Assembly: GCA_003211315.1 (NCBI GenBank)
Contig: QCTC01000011.1
Span: 1-35,697, forward strand
Origin: Prochlorococcus sp. AG-670-O17
GTDB taxonomy: Bacteria; Cyanobacteriota; Cyanobacteriia; PCC-6307; Cyanobiaceae
Direction: 5' to 3'
Length of the DNA: 35,697 nt
The position numbers and the translations under genes were made by a program. This document shows, one piece after another, positions 34,175 to 35,697 of the stretch. The notes beneath the pieces are model-generated. The model was not told the origin of the DNA and searched no databases. It worked only from the letters and a program-made list of their open reading frames with translations. Each line of letters starts with the position of its first letter. The stretch's first letter is position 1.

Positions 34175-35463
34175 AAAGTAAAAGCTCAAGTACCAAAGCG
34201 ATAGCTCTTATAGATGCCAATAATTTCTACGCATCTTGCGAACAAATTATTAATCCCAATTTAAGGAATAAACCAGTAGTGATTTTATCTAATAATGACG
34301 GATGTATTATCGCAAGAAGTCCTGAAGCTCGTGCTTTGAAAATAAAAATGGGAATTCCTTATTTTAAAGTCAAAGAAAGTTTGAATAACTTAGGTGTCGC
34401 AGTCCTAAGTTCCAATTACTCGCTCTATGGTGATATGAGCAAGAGATTAATGAATTTATTAAAGGACTATTCTGAAGAGATAGAGATTTATTCTATTGAT
34501 GAAGCCTTTATCTCAATTCTTAGACCTAAAGATAAGAACTTAAATCCTTGGGCAAGAAAAGTAAGGTGCTTAATATATCAAAATCTAGGAATAACTTTAA
34601 CAATAGGAATAGCAGAAAACAAAGTAAGGGCAAAAATTGCTAATAAGCTAGCTAAGAATATAGATTCTTCCGCAGGAATATTCGATTTAGTTAGAATCTA
34701 TAATGATAATGATTACTTAAGAAAAATTAGTGTAGAAAAGATATGGGGGATTGGTAAACAAACATCTAATTGGTTACAAAGCAAAGGTATTAAAAATGCA
34801 AGAGAATTAAGAGATATGGATGAAGATGAAATTATTAAGAAATTAGGGATCATTGGGAAAAGATTACAAATGGAATTAAAAGGTAATAAATGTCTTCCGA
34901 TAGAAATAATTAAGAAGCCCAAAAAAGAGATTCAAGTAAGTAGAAGCTTTGGAAAACCAATCACAAAATTAGAAGATTTAACTCAAGCATTAGCAATTTA
35001 TGCAATAAAAGCGTCCGAAAAAATGAGAAGTCAAAGCTTAAAATCATCTTTCATTACAGTATTTGTAAGAACTAGTCATTATACAAATCATCCTTATCAA
35101 AAAAGTGCTTATAAAAAACTTATAAGTGCAACAGATAACACAAGTACTATTTTAAAAATAGTAATTGCATTATCTAAAGAAATTTATACTCCAGAATATA
35201 AATTATCAAAAGCTGGAGTTTTAATGCAGGATTTAACTAGTTGCAAATATTTACAGCAATCAATTATCAATTGCAAATCGCAAGAGGAATCAAGAAAATC
35301 AATCCGTCTTATGAAGACAATTGACTGCTTGAATAAAAAATTTAATAATGAAGTAATTACATGGGCAATTGCAAAAAAACCACAAGAATGGGTAATGAAT
35401 AGAAATTCATTAAGTTCTGGATCTACAACAGATATCACGAAAATTCCAAATATAATGATATAA
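34171..35463 (+). CDS. umuC: UmuC, Y-family DNA polymerase V subunit
   Basis: Translesion DNA polymerase. Catalytic residues are in place: Asp15 in ALIDANNFYASCE, and Asp110-Glu111 in YSIDEAFIS. The helix-hairpin-helix part KIWGIGKQTSNWLQSKGI and the little finger domain with VSRSFGKPI follow, then the C-terminal KAGVLMQDL segment found in UmuC and RumB. At 430 residues it is close to E. coli UmuC (422). It is translated from an ATG overlapping the stop of umuD, forming a two-gene unit under the LexA box. Confidence 0.95.
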   Translation: MKSKSSSTKAIALIDANNFYASCEQIINPNLRNKPVVILSNNDGCIIARSPEARALKIKMGIPYFKVKESLNNLGVAVLSSNYSLYGDMSKRLMNLLKDYSEEIEIYSIDEAFISILRPKDKNLNPWARKVRCLIYQNLGITLTIGIAENKVRAKIANKLAKNIDSSAGIFDLVRIYNDNDYLRKISVEKIWGIGKQTSNWLQSKGIKNARELRDMDEDEIIKKLGIIGKRLQMELKGNKCLPIEIIKKPKKEIQVSRSFGKPITKLEDLTQALAIYAIKASEKMRSQSLKSSFITVFVRTSHYTNHPYQKSAYKKLISATDNTSTILKIVIALSKEIYTPEYKLSKAGVLMQDLTSCKYLQQSIINCKSQEESRKSIRLMKTIDCLNKKFNNEVITWAIAKKPQEWVMNRNSLSSGSTTDITKIPNIMI

Positions 35464-35472
35464 AAATAAGTT

Positions 35473-35697
35473 ATGGAATTTATATTATTTTTAAGCAAAA
35501 TCGATAAGGAGATAATAGAGCTGATCAATAAATCAAATAATTCAATAGAAGAAAATACAGCTCTTTGCCTTATAGATAAAAAGTTTGTTGGTTTTTACAA
35601 AAGAAGAGAAAAAGCAATAGTTATTTGCACTGAAAATGCTAAAAAATTAGGAGGATATAGAAAAGACAAAAATTACAATAATCACAAAACAAATCTT
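35473..35697 (+). CDS. Hypothetical protein, cut by window end
   Basis: ATG 35473 lies 10 bases after umuC and the frame is open to the end of the window (75 codons). It begins MEFILFLSKIDKEIIELI and includes ENTALCLIDKKFVGFYKRREKAIVICTENAKKLGG, a compact alternating pattern that looks like real protein. I do not recognise the family from this fragment. Its tight spacing to umuC suggests it is part of the same transcript. The C-terminus is missing. Confidence 0.72.
   Translation, partial: MEFILFLSKIDKEIIELINKSNNSIEENTALCLIDKKFVGFYKRREKAIVICTENAKKLGGYRKDKNYNNHKTNL

Overview
The window is very AT-rich, has intergenic gaps below about 220 bases, and carries cyanobacterial marker genes: PsaK (photosystem I), Psb28 (photosystem II assembly), GUN4 (Mg-chelatase activator), DUF2499/Ycf49-like, DUF3593 and DUF3082. 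With TTG starts, overlapping gene ends and short proteins, this points strongly to a high-light-adapted Prochlorococcus or close relative. The assignment is from pattern recognition; no database search was run.

Layout. 1-137 is AT-rich spacer with nothing I can call. 138-224 is tRNA-Ser(GGA) on the minus strand. 275-4727 (+): 2Fe-2S ferredoxin, inositol-monophosphatase-family enzyme, HisZ, HtpG. 4767-6507 (+): L28, exported PrxQ, two small overlapping membrane proteins, PsaK. 6510-8423 (-): Dxs. 8540-10957 (+): IlvA, ScpB, YggT. 10961-11290 (-): MazG-like. 11352-16914 (+): Pyk, MacB-type permease, BioY-like protein, LspA, DUF697-type GTPase. 16859-18426 (-): a PLP decarboxylase followed by an unlisted 59-residue membrane ORF. 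18488-18985 (+): TadA. 18960-20144 (-): PLP aminotransferase of the serine/alanine-glyoxylate class. 20359-23220 (+): GlnA with a clear terminator, a methyltransferase, a small hypothetical protein. 23209-24436 (-): GUN4 and a stand-alone HATPase. 24456-26976 (+): MnmH, Psb28, AI-2E-family permease. 26983-32874 (-): RsmA, IspE, DUF3082, a 31-residue membrane ORF, PdhB, SecD, SecF and a 60-residue membrane ORF. 32933-35697 (+): a low-complexity hypothetical protein, RlmH, UmuD, UmuC and a gene cut by the window end.

How the genes work together. Most are core housekeeping. Pyk, PdhB and Dxs handle pyruvate, and Dxs and IspE are both MEP isoprenoid enzymes. GlnA and the glyoxylate aminotransferase are divergent and share a 214-base control region. 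LspA, SecD and SecF serve envelope protein export and processing. PsaK, Psb28 and GUN4 serve photosynthesis. UmuDC is a mutagenic SOS module, preceded by a near-consensus cyanobacterial LexA box overlapping a possible -10.

No mobile element, CRISPR array, phage gene or island signature was seen, and no stretch over 300 bases lacks a gene. I found no obviously new multi-gene system. The least explained items are three very small membrane-protein ORFs (59, 60 and 31 residues), the DUF2499/DUF3593 pair, the stand-alone HATPase beside gun4, and the low-complexity protein at 32933-33244.
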